From NCBI RefSeq assembly GCF_022695985.1, contig NZ_JAAPBF010000014.1, forward strand, positions 1 to 64,000: a DNA stretch of 64,000 nt, in the 5' to 3' direction. Position numbers and translations under genes: made by a program. Origin of the DNA: Streptomyces sp. NP-1717. GTDB lineage: Bacteria > Actinomycetota > Actinomycetes > Streptomycetales > Streptomycetaceae. This document shows positions 17,273-27,107 of the stretch, piece after piece. Within the stretch, counting starts at the first letter, position 1. Each line of letters opens with the position of its first letter. Under the pieces are notes generated by a model. The model was not told the DNA's origin, searched no databases, and saw only the letters and a program-made list of their open reading frames with translations.

Positions 17273-19294
17273 TCACCCGCAATCCTCGGCCACCACGGCG
17301 ACCTCGCCCGCCGGAACGGTGACCGTGCCGGACCGGTGGACACCCGACAGGAGGTCGACTCCCGTCGCGGCCACCCGCGCCGGGTGCCGGGTGTGGTTGA
17401 CGGCGAAGAGCCAGGTCCCGCCCCCGGGGGCGCTTCGCCGGACGACCTCCACCCCGTGGCCCGCCCCCTGGACCGGGGGCGTACAGCCGGCCCGCGCGGC
17501 CCACGAGGGGAGGAGGCGGAGGAGGGACGCGGCATCCGGGCGGGTGGCGAGGTAGCGGACATTCCCGTGACGGACCACGGCCGGGCCGCCCGCGGCCGGT
17601 CCGTCGGTGAACCGGGCCTCCACCTCGGTGCCCGGGCCGGGCAGGACACGCTCGGCCCATACGCGGCCGGCCGAGCCGTCGTCCAGCTGGACCACCTGCC
17701 CGGCGGCCAGCGGCAGGTACTCGTCCACGCGCAGCCCGAGCAGGTCACGCAGTGCGCCCGGGTACGGGCCGGGGTGGACGCGGTCGTGCGGGTCGGTCAA
17801 GCCGCTGAAGGGGCCGACGACCAGATGGCCGCCGCGTGCGGCGTACTCCTCCAGGTCGCGGGCCGTGCCGGCGGACAGCGCGTAGAGCGAGGGAACGAGC
17901 AGCAGACGCTGCTCGCCGGGGGCGGGGACCAGGTCGCAGAACAGGCCGAGGGTCCACAGGGCGCGGTGCCAGTCACGGAGCACGCCGGAGTACGTCAGGT
18001 CGGAGCTGGGGCGATGGGGCAGCTCCAGGGCCCACTTGGCCTCGTAGTCCAGCAGCAGGGCGATCTCGGCCGGCGGGCAGGTGCTGCCGGCGACATCGGC
18101 GAGAGCGGCCACCGTGCCGCCGAGAGCCTTGGCCTCCCGCCAGATCCGGGTGTCCTCGCCGCCGTGGGGGAGCATCGCCGAGTGCCACTTCTCCGGTCCC
18201 CGGGTGGACTGGCGCCACTGGAAGAACATGGCGCCGTCGGCGCCCCGGGCGAGGTGGGAAAGGGTGTTGCGGGCCATCTCGCCCGGCACTTTGGCGATGT
18301 TGCGCGGCTGCCACTGCACCGCCGAGGTGGAGTGCTCCATGAGCATCCAGGGCCGGCCGTCCGCCAGACCGCGGGTCAGATCGGCGGCGAGGGCGAGATC
18401 GGCGCCGCGGTCCGGGTCCTCCGACATGAGGTAGTGGTCGTTCGACACGATGTCGACCTCGCGCGCCCAGCGCCAGTAGTCGGTCAGGCCGAGTTTGCTC
18501 GTCATGAAGTTGGTGGTGACCGGGCGGCCGGGGGAGTGGGCGCGCACGATGTCGCGTTCGGCGCGGAAGCAGGCCAGGTGTTCGGCGTCGCAGAAGCGGT
18601 AGAAGTCCAGCCACAGACCGGGAGAGAGAGCGCTGGTGCTGGTACGTGGCGGGATCACCTGCTCCCAGTCGCTGTGGCGCATGCCCCAGACGCCGGTTCC
18701 CCACCGGTCGTCGAGGGCGTCCAGGTCGTCGCCGTACTCGGTGCGCAGCCAGTCCCGGAACGCGTGTGCGGAGGTGTCGCACCAGCAAAGGGCGTTGCCG
18801 TTCGCGTACTCGTTGTTGATGTGCCACATCACCACGGCCGGGTGGTCGCCGTAGCGTTCGGCGAGCCGGCGGGTGATGCGCGCGGCACGGTCCCGGTAGA
18901 CCGGCGACGACGGGCAGTACGCCTGACGGGAGCCGGGCGCGAGTGCGCGTCCGTCGGCCGTCACGGGCAGCGACTCGGGGTGGGCGTGCGAGAACCACCG
19001 CGGCGGCGCGGCGGTGGGCGTGGCCAGATCGACGGCGACCCCCGCTCCGTGCAGAAGCGCGACGACCTCGTCGAGGCCGGTGAAGTCGAAGACGTCCGGC
19101 TCGGGTTCGACCCACGACCAGGCGAAGACGCCGAGCGAGACCAGATTGACCCCGGCCTCGCGCATCAGGCGGACGTCCTCCTTCCATGTCGCCCTGTCCC
19201 ACTGCTCGGGGTTGTAGTCGGCGCCGAAGGCGGGGCGCGGGACGCGGCCCCGGACGAGATGGGGTTCGCCGGGGCGTGGCATGGGTGTGAGCAT
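17273..19294 (-). CDS. GH42 beta-galactosidase
   Basis: A 673-residue glycoside hydrolase family 42 enzyme of typical length: TIM barrel beginning FGADYNPEQWDR, a trimerisation domain and a beta-sandwich end. The acid/base Glu is in WHINNEYA and the nucleophile Glu is in WMLMEHSTSAVQWQPRN. GH42 enzymes release galactose (some arabinose) from oligosaccharides. There is no signal peptide, so it acts inside the cell, and its substrate must be imported, plausibly by the divergent ABC transporter. ATG 19294 has AGGA 9 nt upstream. A much longer upstream open frame lacks family similarity. Confidence 0.95.
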   Translation of the reverse strand: MLTPMPRPGEPHLVRGRVPRPAFGADYNPEQWDRATWKEDVRLMREAGVNLVSLGVFAWSWVEPEPDVFDFTGLDEVVALLHGAGVAVDLATPTAAPPRWFSHAHPESLPVTADGRALAPGSRQAYCPSSPVYRDRAARITRRLAERYGDHPAVVMWHINNEYANGNALCWCDTSAHAFRDWLRTEYGDDLDALDDRWGTGVWGMRHSDWEQVIPPRTSTSALSPGLWLDFYRFCDAEHLACFRAERDIVRAHSPGRPVTTNFMTSKLGLTDYWRWAREVDIVSNDHYLMSEDPDRGADLALAADLTRGLADGRPWMLMEHSTSAVQWQPRNIAKVPGEMARNTLSHLARGADGAMFFQWRQSTRGPEKWHSAMLPHGGEDTRIWREAKALGGTVAALADVAGSTCPPAEIALLLDYEAKWALELPHRPSSDLTYSGVLRDWHRALWTLGLFCDLVPAPGEQRLLLVPSLYALSAGTARDLEEYAARGGHLVVGPFSGLTDPHDRVHPGPYPGALRDLLGLRVDEYLPLAAGQVVQLDDGSAGRVWAERVLPGPGTEVEARFTDGPAAGGPAVVRHGNVRYLATRPDAASLLRLLPSWAARAGCTPPVQGAGHGVEVVRRSAPGGGTWLFAVNHTRHPARVAATGVDLLSGVHRSGTVTVPAGEVAVVAEDCG

Positions 19295-19638
19295 GCTGCT
19301 GAGTCCTGACTTCGAGATGTCGGCGTTATCAGCTCGGCCCCGCGGGACCGTGAACGTCCAAGGAGTGGGCGGCGTGGCGTCGCCTCGTGCGGGCGACGGC
19401 GGAACACGCCGGGGGAGGGCCGCGCGACGGGATGGTGCGGGTCGGCGGACGCGCTCAACGTAGGCACGCCGCGTCGGAGTGTCAACGGGCCTGCTTTCAC
19501 GAGCAGTTGGCTGCCACCCGCCCAAGTCGGACCGTGGGTGGCGGGGTTCGCCGCTGGTGGCGGCAAGTCGCCGGAGCCTGAAGCCCTGTTGGGTCCGTCA
19601 TCGGACCGTGATGGCCGGAAAATCTTCTCGCCACACCC

Positions 19639-19667
19639 TTGACCCACCCCTGCAACGTCCGTACGTT
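19639..19667 (+). promoter_or_regulatory. Probable sigma-70-type promoter of the ABC transporter operon
   Basis: TTGACC at 19639-19644 and TACGTT at 19662-19667, with 17-bp spacing, give a good fit to the principal vegetative promoter. Transcription would start near 19674, leaving a leader of about 105 nt before ATG 19779. The rest of 19295-19638 holds no gene and should contain the divergent GH42 promoter. Confidence 0.55.
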
Positions 19668-19713
19668 TCCCGGTCATACGTAGAAGCAACGGCCCGTTCA
19701 CTTCTCACGCAAC

Positions 19714-19731
19714 TGCTCATACGTATGAGCA
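19714..19731. promoter_or_regulatory. Perfect 18-bp palindrome, candidate LacI-family operator
   Basis: TGCTCATACGTATGAGCA is a perfect even-length palindrome with a central CG, the form favoured by LacI regulators. It lies in the transporter leader, 47 nt before the binding-protein start and downstream of the proposed promoter, a roadblock or start-proximal position. The LacI gene closing the operon is the natural candidate protein. Confidence 0.7.
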
Positions 19732-19778
19732 TCGCGGTTGCGTCCCGCACCGCCATCACGAGGAGTCAGGAGTCAGCC

Positions 19779-21446
19779 ATGCCCACCAGAAGAGCCTTCA
19801 TAGTGCGCGCCGCCGCGGCGGCCGTCGCCGTCCCGCTCGGAGCGAGCGCGTGCACCGCGGGTACGGGCGCCGGTGGAGGAGGAGCGGGCGGCGGGGCCGG
19901 CGACACGCTCGTGTTCGGCAAGACCGACGGCGGGACGACGTTCGTCCGCAACTACAACATGTTCGGGCCCGCCACCCAGAAGTCGCCCAACGGTGAGCTG
20001 ATCTACGAGCCGCTGGTGCGGATCGACTACAGCGACGGCGGGAAGGTCAAGCCCTGGCTGGCCGAGAGCATGGAGTTCGACGAGTCGGGGACCACGCTCA
20101 CCGTGAAGCTGCGTGGTGACGTGACGTTCTCGGACGGCAAGCCGATGACCGCCGACGACGTGGTCTTCTCCCTGGGCATCCCGCTGGAGGACCCCACGTT
20201 CAACACCGGCGGAACCACCTACGACTCAGTCGCCAAGAAGGACGCCTCCACCGTCACCGTGCACTGGCCGAGCCCCGCCTTCAGCGAACTCGGGCAGCTG
20301 GCCTCACCCCAACTGCCCGTCGTGCCACGGCACATCTGGGAGGGAAAGAACCTCAAGCGGTGGACCAACCCCGACCCGGTGGGCACCGGCCCCTTCACCC
20401 TCACGCGGTTCGCACCCCAGCAGGTCACCCTCGGCGCCCGCACCGACTACTGGGGCGGCCGGTTCGCCCTGAAAACCTTCAAGATCATCCCGACCAGCGG
20501 CGACTCGGTGAAGGCGCAACTGCTGCGTGACGACGTGGAGTGGGCCCTCGTCGCCTGGAACGGCGCGGAGCAGGAGTACGTCGCGAAGAACCCCGAGCAC
20601 CACCTGTACCAGAAGTACGCCACCGGCGGCGCGTACTCCCTCTTCTTCAACACCGCCCGGGCCCCCTTCGACAACGTCCATCTGCGGCGGGCGCTGGCGA
20701 TGACCCTGCCGCGCGAGGACATCGTCACCACGCTCCAGCGCCCCGGCACGGAAGCGGGCCCCACCGGACTGGTCGACGAGATCTACGCGGACCAGATCCT
20801 CCCCGAGTACCGGGGCACGGTGCAGAAGATCGACGCCGCGGGAGCACGGAAGGAACTGGCGCTCAGCGGCTTCGAGGTCAGGGGCGGAAAGCTGGTCAAG
20901 GACGGCAGGTCCCATACCCCCAGCCTGTCGTTCAACCAGGACTTCGGCTGGGATCCGTACGCCAACATCATGGTCCGCAGCTGGGAGAAGCATCTCGGGA
21001 TCAAGGTGAAGTCGACAGGTGCCCCCGGCGCCAACCTCTTCGACCAGCAGCAGACCGGCGAATTCGACCTCACCATCAGCACCACGGGCGGCGCCGGAGT
21101 CGCCGGCATCTACAGCTCCCTGAGCAGCCGGGCCTACCGCCCGCTCGGTGAGAAGGCCGCCGCCAACATCGGCCGCTGGAAGGACGACGCCACCGACGCC
21201 GCGATCGGCAGGCTCCTGGGAACCCAGGACCCCGCCGTGACGACGAGCGCCGGACACGAACTGCAGAAGATCGTCGCCGAACAGGTGCCGTACAGCCCGA
21301 TCTACAACAGCTACTGGTTCATGGCGATCAACGCCGCGAACTGGACCGGCTGGCCGACCCCCGAGAACTTCTCCTACGTGCCCTTCCCCGGTCTCGGCCC
21401 CGACACCACGCTCACCCTGCTGAAGCTGAAGCAGGCCGCCAAGTGA
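19779..21446 (+). CDS. ABC transporter substrate-binding lipoprotein (SBP family 5)
   Basis: A 555-residue extracellular solute-binding protein of the oligopeptide/nickel type, a family that in actinobacteria also binds plant oligosaccharides. The N-terminus has a twin-arginine motif (TRRAFIV), a hydrophobic stretch and a lipobox-like GASAC, followed by a Gly linker. Family segments include YEPLVRID, VTFSDGKPMTADDVVFS and GTGPFTL. ATG 19779 has AGGAG at good spacing. It is the first gene of a tightly coupled five-protein transporter plus regulator operon. The glycosidases on both sides suggest a sugar ligand, by inference. Confidence 0.94.
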   Translation: MPTRRAFIVRAAAAAVAVPLGASACTAGTGAGGGGAGGGAGDTLVFGKTDGGTTFVRNYNMFGPATQKSPNGELIYEPLVRIDYSDGGKVKPWLAESMEFDESGTTLTVKLRGDVTFSDGKPMTADDVVFSLGIPLEDPTFNTGGTTYDSVAKKDASTVTVHWPSPAFSELGQLASPQLPVVPRHIWEGKNLKRWTNPDPVGTGPFTLTRFAPQQVTLGARTDYWGGRFALKTFKIIPTSGDSVKAQLLRDDVEWALVAWNGAEQEYVAKNPEHHLYQKYATGGAYSLFFNTARAPFDNVHLRRALAMTLPREDIVTTLQRPGTEAGPTGLVDEIYADQILPEYRGTVQKIDAAGARKELALSGFEVRGGKLVKDGRSHTPSLSFNQDFGWDPYANIMVRSWEKHLGIKVKSTGAPGANLFDQQQTGEFDLTISTTGGAGVAGIYSSLSSRAYRPLGEKAAANIGRWKDDATDAAIGRLLGTQDPAVTTSAGHELQKIVAEQVPYSPIYNSYWFMAINAANWTGWPTPENFSYVPFPGLGPDTTLTLLKLKQAAK

Positions 21447-22516
21447 CAGCGGTGGCCCCGCCTGCCGCGCCGCCCACCGAGCCGGCCCCGCCGCCCGTAC
21501 GCCGCGCCCGGGCCCCCCGCCGCTGGGGCTTCCTGGGCCGCCGGCTGGGCTTCTACCTCGCCGCCGCCTGGTCGGCGATCACGCTGAACTTCTTCCTGCC
21601 CCGGCTGATGCCGGGCGACCCGTCCGCCGCGATCGTCGACAAGCTCCAGCGCGTCAGCGGTCAGCAACTCCCGCCGAGCACACTGGAGTCGATCCAGAAG
21701 GTCTTCGGCAATCCGGACGCCAACCTCGGCCGTCAGTATCTCGACTACCTGGTCCAGCTCGCCCACGGCGATCTCGGTATCTCGATCAGCAACTACCCCA
21801 CCCCCGTGAGCGATCTGCTCCGGCAGGGCCTGCCCTGGACCCTGCTGCTCGTCGGCACGACCACGGTCGTCGCGTTCGTACTCGGCACCGGCATCGGCGC
21901 GCTCGCCGGCTGGAAGGCGGGAGGCCGCTTCGACACCGTCGTCAGCCCGCTCACCACCTTCGTCTCGGCGATCCCGTACTTCTGGATGGCGCTGGTGGGA
22001 CTGTGGCTCTTCGGCTTCGTGCTGGGCTGGTTCCCGCTGTCCGGCGGATACGACGCCGACCTGCCGATCGGTCTGTCCCCGTCGTTCCTCCTGAGCGTGC
22101 TGCACTACGGGGTACTGCCCGCCGCCACCATCGTCTTCTCGGCCTTCGGCGGCTGGCTGCTCGGCATGCGCAACATGACGGTGACCACCGTCCGCGAGGA
22201 CTACGTGCTGCTCGCCCAGGCCAAGGGTCTCTCCAGCCGCCGGGCGATGCTCCGCTACGCGGCCCGCAACGCCGTCCTGCCGAACTTCACCGGCTTCGCG
22301 CTCGCCCTCGGCCACGTCGTCGGCGGCGCCCTGCTCACCGAGGTGGTCTTCAACTACCCGGGCGTCGGATACCTGCTCTTCACCTCGCTCCAGCAGCGCG
22401 ACTACCCGGTGATGCAAGGAGTCTTCTTCCTCATCATGCTGACCGTCCTGCTGGCGAATCTGCTGGCCGACTCGGTGTACGCCCTGCTCGACCCGCGCAT
22501 CAGAGAAGGAGGGTGA
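21443..22516 (+). CDS. ABC transporter permease, OppB/DppB type
   Basis: A 357-residue inner-membrane permease. The N-terminal helix (FYLAAAWSAITLNFFLPRLMPGDP, with the MPGDP family mark) and at least five more membrane helices are visible. The coupling segment reads EDYVLLAQAKGLSSRRAMLRYAARNAVLP, matching the EAA loop. GTG 21443 overlaps the binding-protein stop by 4 nt. It pairs with the following OppC-type permease. An N-terminal Pro/Ala-rich extension of about 30 residues precedes the first helix. Confidence 0.94.
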   Translation: MTAVAPPAAPPTEPAPPPVRRARAPRRWGFLGRRLGFYLAAAWSAITLNFFLPRLMPGDPSAAIVDKLQRVSGQQLPPSTLESIQKVFGNPDANLGRQYLDYLVQLAHGDLGISISNYPTPVSDLLRQGLPWTLLLVGTTTVVAFVLGTGIGALAGWKAGGRFDTVVSPLTTFVSAIPYFWMALVGLWLFGFVLGWFPLSGGYDADLPIGLSPSFLLSVLHYGVLPAATIVFSAFGGWLLGMRNMTVTTVREDYVLLAQAKGLSSRRAMLRYAARNAVLPNFTGFALALGHVVGGALLTEVVFNYPGVGYLLFTSLQQRDYPVMQGVFFLIMLTVLLANLLADSVYALLDPRIREGG

Positions 22517-22522
22517 CGGGCG

Positions 22523-23425
22523 TTGAGTACCGCATTCCTCTCCAGTTGGAAGGTCCGGATCGGGCTCGGCATCCTCGCCCTGTTCTGCCTGCTGGCCGTG
22601 TTCGGCCCCTGGCTGGCCCAGAGCCTGCTGGGGCTCGACCCGCGCGCCAACGACACCGGCGTCATCGCCCGGCCGCCGAGCGGTGAACACCTGCTGGGGA
22701 CCAACCAGTTCGGCCAGGACGTCCTCGCCCAGGTCATCGCCGGCGCCCGCGGCTCGATGTACGTCGGGGTGCTCGGCGCGGTGGTCGGCACGGCCATGGC
22801 GATCCTGATCGGAGTACCGGCCGGATACTACGGCGGCCGGATCGACGGCGCCCTCAACTTCCTGACCAACCTGTTCCTCGTCCTGCCCGCGCTGCCGCTC
22901 ATCCTGATCGTGACCGGCTACCTCCAGGGCACCGGACTCACCACCATCGCCCTGATCATCGGCTTCTTCGGATGGTCCGGCGGGGCACGTACGCTGCGCG
23001 CCCAGGCGCTCAGCATCGCGAACCGCGACTTCGTCCGGGCCATGCGGATGCTGGGTGAACGCGGCCGCCGGCTGGTCTTCGCCGAAGTGCTGCCCCATCT
23101 CACCGGCCTCATCGCGTCGATGTTCCTGCACGCGATGATCGGTGCGGTGATGGCCGAGGCGGGACTCGCGTTCCTCGGCATCTCCGACTCCTCGGCGATC
23201 AGCTGGGGAACGATGATCCAGTCGGCGCAGCAGCAGAGCGCCGTACTGCGCGGCCTGTGGTGGTGGTTCGTACCGCCCGGCCTGTGCATCGCCCTGATCG
23301 GTACGGCGGCGGCACTGGTCAACTTCGGTGTCGACGAACTGGCCAACCCCAAGCTGCGGGCCGCCCGCCCCGCGTCGGTTCGCAAGGCGAAGCGTCTGGC
23401 GCGAACGGGAGGCGGGGCCCGATGA
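22523..23425 (+). CDS. ABC transporter permease, OppC/DppC type
   Basis: A 300-residue permease. After the first membrane helix comes the family signature HLLGTNQFGQDVLAQVIAGARGSMYVG, then further helices and the EAA-like loop RDFVRAMRMLGERGRRLVFAEVLPHL. The start is TTG 22523, supported by AAGGAGGG upstream, and lies 6 nt after the OppB-type stop. Its own stop overlaps the ATG of a 22-codon frame. It forms the membrane pore with the upstream permease. Confidence 0.93.
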   Translation: MSTAFLSSWKVRIGLGILALFCLLAVFGPWLAQSLLGLDPRANDTGVIARPPSGEHLLGTNQFGQDVLAQVIAGARGSMYVGVLGAVVGTAMAILIGVPAGYYGGRIDGALNFLTNLFLVLPALPLILIVTGYLQGTGLTTIALIIGFFGWSGGARTLRAQALSIANRDFVRAMRMLGERGRRLVFAEVLPHLTGLIASMFLHAMIGAVMAEAGLAFLGISDSSAISWGTMIQSAQQQSAVLRGLWWWFVPPGLCIALIGTAAALVNFGVDELANPKLRAARPASVRKAKRLARTGGGAR

Positions 23426-23490
23426 CCGTATGTCCCACGGCCCCGTCGCAGCCGACTCCCGTGATCGTCCAGCCCGGAGGTGAATCCTGA
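23422..23490 (+). CDS. Putative 22-residue coupled mini-ORF
   Basis: A 22-codon frame fills the only gap in the transporter operon. Its ATG overlaps the OppC-type stop (ATGA), and its TGA overlaps the ATPase ATG (TGATG). The product (MTVCPTAPSQPTPVIVQPGG..) is proline-rich. The first eight bases, ATGACCGT, are the same as at the following ATPase start. It may be a true small peptide, a translational coupling device, or simply filler. There is no evidence of an independent function. Confidence 0.35.
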   Translation: MTVCPTAPSQPTPVIVQPGGES

Positions 23491-24587
23491 TGACCGTTCA
23501 CATACATCACATACAGACCGAGCGGCGCAGCCCCTCCGCGGCGCCCGCCGGGCAGGCCGTTCTGGAGGTCCGTGACCTGACCGTCGAGTACGCCACCGGC
23601 AGCGTCCCCGTACGCGCCTGTGTCGACGTCTCCTTCACCCTGCGCCGAGGCGAAATTCTGGGCGTCGCGGGGGAGTCGGGCTCCGGGAAGTCCACCCTGA
23701 TCACCGCTCTGACCCGGCTGCAGCGCCCACCGGCCGTCACCACCGCGGGAGAGATCCTCTTCCACGGACGGGACGGCGCGGCGCCCGTCGACCTCGTCAC
23801 GCTCGACAGCAGGCGACTGCGCCGCTACCGGTGGACGGCGCTGTCCATCGTGCTGCAGTCCGCGATGGACGCGCTGAACCCGGTGATGCGGATCGGCGCC
23901 CAGTTCGCCGACGTCCTGCGCGCCCGCGACCGCTCGTTGAGCAAGCGCGAGGCCTGGACACGGGCGGCGGAACTGCTCGCCCTGGTCGGCATCTCCGCGG
24001 ACCGGGTCCGTGACTACCCGCACCAGCTCTCCGGCGGCATGCGCCAGCGCTCCGCCATCGCGCTGGCACTGGCCTGCGGTCCCGAACTGGTGGTCATGGA
24101 CGAACCGACCACGGCCGTGGACGTGGTGATGCAGCGTCAGATCCTGGCCCAAGTCCTCAGACTGCGAAAGGAGTTGGGGTTCGCGGTCATCTTCGTCACC
24201 CATGACCTGTCGCTGCTGCTCGAACTGGCCGACCGTATCGCCATCATGTACGCCGGCCGCGTCGTCGAGGTGGGTGAGTCCGCCGCTCTCTACAGCGATC
24301 CGAAACACCCGTACACCAAGGGGCTGCGGGACTCCTTCCCGCCGCTGCGCTCCCCGCTGCGCACGTTGAACGGCATCCCCGGAACCCCGCCCGACCTGCG
24401 CCGTCCACCGGCCGGCTGCCCCTTCCACCCGCGGTGCGCACGGCGCACGGAAGGCTGCGACGAGCGGCTGCCGGCGCTCCTGCCGGTGGGACCCCGGCCC
24501 GGCCACGAGGCGGCGTGCCTGCTGAACGAGACCGGTCCCGGGGCCGGCGAAGAGACCGACGACGAGACGGGAGGCGAGAGGCGATGA
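23490..24587 (+). CDS. ABC transporter ATPase, OppD/DppD type
   Basis: A 365-residue nucleotide-binding subunit: Walker [10 protein letters not shown] (about residue 65), Q-loop [11 protein letters not shown], signature LSGGMRQR, Walker [13 protein letters not shown] and the H-loop THD. The C-terminal oligopeptide-transporter domain carries CPFHPRC, typical of OppD/F proteins and, in some members, the site of an iron-sulfur cluster. ATG 23490 has GGAGGTGA just upstream. It energises import with the partner ATPase that follows, overlapping by 4 nt. Confidence 0.95.
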   Translation: MTVHIHHIQTERRSPSAAPAGQAVLEVRDLTVEYATGSVPVRACVDVSFTLRRGEILGVAGESGSGKSTLITALTRLQRPPAVTTAGEILFHGRDGAAPVDLVTLDSRRLRRYRWTALSIVLQSAMDALNPVMRIGAQFADVLRARDRSLSKREAWTRAAELLALVGISADRVRDYPHQLSGGMRQRSAIALALACGPELVVMDEPTTAVDVVMQRQILAQVLRLRKELGFAVIFVTHDLSLLLELADRIAIMYAGRVVEVGESAALYSDPKHPYTKGLRDSFPPLRSPLRTLNGIPGTPPDLRRPPAGCPFHPRCARRTEGCDERLPALLPVGPRPGHEAACLLNETGPGAGEETDDETGGERR

Positions 24588-25726
24588 ACGAGTCCCCGCG
24601 CGCGGAAGAGCCCGCCGCACAGCCGCAGCCGCAGGCGGTTCGGGCGTCCGAGACGCAGGAGCGGCCGGAGTACGTCCTGGAGGCGCGCGACGTCTCCAAG
24701 CACTTCACCGTCCGCGGCCCGCTCGGCCGTACGTCCGTCGTCCGCGCCGTCGAGGACGCGACCGTGTCCCTGAGGCCCGGTCAGATTCTGGCCCTGGTGG
24801 GTGAGAGCGGCAGCGGGAAGACCACCCTCGCCCGGATGCTGGCCCGCTTCCACGAACCGACGAGCGGCGAGATCCTGCTGCGCGGTGAGCCCATCGGCGC
24901 CGGCAGGCGGGCACAGCGCGCCTACCACTCCGAGGTCCAGCTGATCTTCCAGGACCCCTTCGGATCGCTGAACCCGCTGCACCGTGTCCGCTACAACATC
25001 GACCGTGCGCTGCGCCTGCACCACCCCGGTCTGACCGCCGCGGGGCGTGAGCGGCGGATGACGGAACTGCTGGAGCGGGTCAGCCTCACCCCGGCCGTGG
25101 AGATCGCCGCGAAGTTCCCGCACGAGCTGTCCGGAGGGCAGCGCCAGCGCGTCGTGATCGCCCGCGCGCTCGCCGTGGAGCCCAAGGTCCTGCTCGGCGA
25201 CGAACCGATCTCCATGCTGGACGTGTCGATCCGGCTGGAGATGCTCAACCTGCTCCAGCGGCTGCGCACCGAGGACGGGCTCGCCCTGCTGTACATCACC
25301 CACGACATCGCCGGCGCCCGGTACCTCTGTGACGAGATCGCCGTGATGTACGCGGGTCAGATGGTGGAGTCCGGGCCGAAGGAGGAGGTGATCTCCTCGC
25401 CGCGGCATCCGTACACCAAACTGCTCATAGAGTCCTCGCCGGACCCCGAGCGCGGCGTGGGGGACCGCGACGAACTCTTCGCGGGGGCCGACGAACTGGG
25501 TGAGCCGCCCAGTCTGATCGACCCGCCGACGGGCTGCCGGTTCCACCCCCGCTGCCCGTTCGCGATGCGGGAGTGCGCCGTCGAGGCCCCGCCGCGCACG
25601 GAGTTGGGCGACGGGCACTGGGCGAAGTGCTGGCTGCACGCCAAGGGCCGGGCCGGAGAACTCGCCGAGACGACACATGCCGCGGCGACCGCCGCCCGGC
25701 GGGAGACGCTCCAGGGGGCATCATGA
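24584..25726 (+). CDS. ABC transporter ATPase, OppF/DppF type
   Basis: A 380-residue second ATPase: Walker [11 protein letters not shown]-loop [12 protein letters not shown], signature LSGGQRQR, Walker [14 protein letters not shown]-loop THD. The C-terminal domain ends with the [14 protein letters not shown] cysteine motif of the family. ATG 24584 overlaps the preceding stop by 4 nt, and its own stop overlaps the LacI start, so transporter and regulator are translated from one message. A charged N-terminal extension of about 30 residues precedes the fold. Confidence 0.95.
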   Translation: MNESPRAEEPAAQPQPQAVRASETQERPEYVLEARDVSKHFTVRGPLGRTSVVRAVEDATVSLRPGQILALVGESGSGKTTLARMLARFHEPTSGEILLRGEPIGAGRRAQRAYHSEVQLIFQDPFGSLNPLHRVRYNIDRALRLHHPGLTAAGRERRMTELLERVSLTPAVEIAAKFPHELSGGQRQRVVIARALAVEPKVLLGDEPISMLDVSIRLEMLNLLQRLRTEDGLALLYITHDIAGARYLCDEIAVMYAGQMVESGPKEEVISSPRHPYTKLLIESSPDPERGVGDRDELFAGADELGEPPSLIDPPTGCRFHPRCPFAMRECAVEAPPRTELGDGHWAKCWLHAKGRAGELAETTHAAATAARRETLQGAS

Positions 25727-26763
25727 CAGCGCGACGGCGCGACAAGGCACCCAGCCAGGCGGACGTGGCACGGCTGGCCGGGGTGTCCCAGTCGGCGGTG
25801 TCCCGCGTGATCAGCGGGAACGCGGCGACCGCGCGTATCCCCGAGGAGACCAGACAGCGGGTCTTCGAGGCGGTCCGGGAGCTGGGATACGTCGCCAACC
25901 CGGCGGCCCGGGCCATGCGCAAGCAGCGCAACGACCTGCTCGGTGTGCACACGTTCGAGCGCGTCTTCCCGCGTGGCAGCGAGGACTTCTACTTCGAGTT
26001 CCTGCTCGGGATCGAGGAGCGGGCCGAGGAGACCGGGTTCGACCTGGTGCTGTTCACCTCTACGGGGTCCGGCGGCGGCGAGCGCAAAATCTACCGGAAC
26101 GGCACCAATCGGCTCAACCTGGCCGACGGCAGCATCCTCCTCGGTGTCTCCACCGACCGCGGCGAGCTGGCCCGCCTCTGGTACGAGGGATACCCCTTCA
26201 TCCACATCGGCCGCCGCGAGGTGCCCGGCGCGGAGATCCCGCAGATCATCCCCGACTACCGGTCGGCGAGCGCGCGGATCGTGGAGCGGCTAGCGCGGCA
26301 CGGCCACCGGCGGCTGGGATACGTACGCGACTGGCAGCAGATGGAGCCGTACGAGGACCGCCGTCTCGGCTACGCGGAGGCCGTCGAGCGGCTCGGGCTG
26401 ACCCACACCTCCCCCGACTCGGACGGCTCCGTGGCCCTCGACGGAGCCTGGCTCGACGAGGTGGCACGCGGCGGGGCGACCGCGATCGTCGTCGAGTCGG
26501 TGGGGCTCGCCCGGTCCCTGCGCGAGCAACTGGCCGTGCGCGGCAGGAAGATCCCGGACGACGTGTCCGTCGCCGTGCTGGAGGCGGCGTCCGCGGACCT
26601 GTCGGGGCAGTGGGACTCCCTGGTGATTCCCCGCGTCGAGATCGGCCGGCTCGCCGTGGACCGGCTGCAGGAGATGCTCGACGACCCCGAACTGCGCACC
26701 GGCAGCGTGCTGGTGCCCTGCCCGCTGATCACCGGCACGACGATCGCGGACGCGAGCGACTAG
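25723..26763 (+). CDS. LacI-family transcriptional regulator
   Basis: A 346-residue repressor. The N-terminal helix-turn-helix [21 protein letters not shown] with hinge [11 protein letters not shown] is followed by a sugar-binding-protein-like effector domain (FERVFPRG..., [26 protein letters not shown]). It is the last gene of the transporter operon, so it probably autoregulates it through the palindrome at 19714-19731 and may respond to an imported sugar. ATG 25723 overlaps the ATPase stop. The TAG stop lies inside the CTAG flank of a MITE-like insertion, but the protein looks complete. Confidence 0.94.
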   Translation: MTARRRDKAPSQADVARLAGVSQSAVSRVISGNAATARIPEETRQRVFEAVRELGYVANPAARAMRKQRNDLLGVHTFERVFPRGSEDFYFEFLLGIEERAEETGFDLVLFTSTGSGGGERKIYRNGTNRLNLADGSILLGVSTDRGELARLWYEGYPFIHIGRREVPGAEIPQIIPDYRSASARIVERLARHGHRRLGYVRDWQQMEPYEDRRLGYAEAVERLGLTHTSPDSDGSVALDGAWLDEVARGGATAIVVESVGLARSLREQLAVRGRKIPDDVSVAVLEAASADLSGQWDSLVIPRVEIGRLAVDRLQEMLDDPELRTGSVLVPCPLITGTTIADASD

Positions 26764-26946
26764 GGGGTGTCCGCGAAGTCCCGCCTGGCCCGCGACGCCT
26801 GGCACGGCACCTCGCCGCGTTGTCGGACGCGGCCGAGTACGGCAGGTCCATCCACAACGCCGGTCCTCCGCCTTGCGATGCACCGCACCAGACGCCGCGG
26901 GCCCCGCCCTGCGGGCGGACGGCGCTACTTCGCGGACACCCCCTAG
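26760..26946. mobile_element. MITE-like 187-bp element with perfect terminal inverted repeats
   Basis: CTAGGGGGTGTCCGCGAAGT at 26760-26779 is the exact reverse complement of 26927-26946. The outer CTAG on each side is a 4-bp palindrome that can be read as a target duplication of the IS5 type (known preference for CTAG-like sites). The 147-bp interior has no transposase-length frame, so it would need an enzyme supplied in trans. It sits exactly on the lacI stop codon. The rest of the 344-nt gap (26947-27107) shows no gene. Confidence 0.8.
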
Positions 26947-27107
26947 GACTCTTCCTCGCCGGACACGGCGTAGGGCCGCGCAGCACCCGACGCCCCGAAA
27001 CCCGACAGCTCCGGACGCGCCGGCTGGTGAGTGGCGCCGTCCGCCGGTCCCGGGCGCCCTGAAACCGACGACCGAACACTTTGACCGTCAGAAGGAAGGC
27101 CAGCCCC

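Noticed and set aside
19295-19525. N-terminal extension of the GH42 enzyme
   Set aside because: The open frame continues upstream, but the protein there is Arg/Pro-rich and unlike GH42 enzymes, which begin near residue MLTPMPRPG at 19294.
26820-26930. Small protein gene inside the MITE-like element
   Set aside because: Short open stretches exist, but none has a ribosome site or a transposase-like motif.
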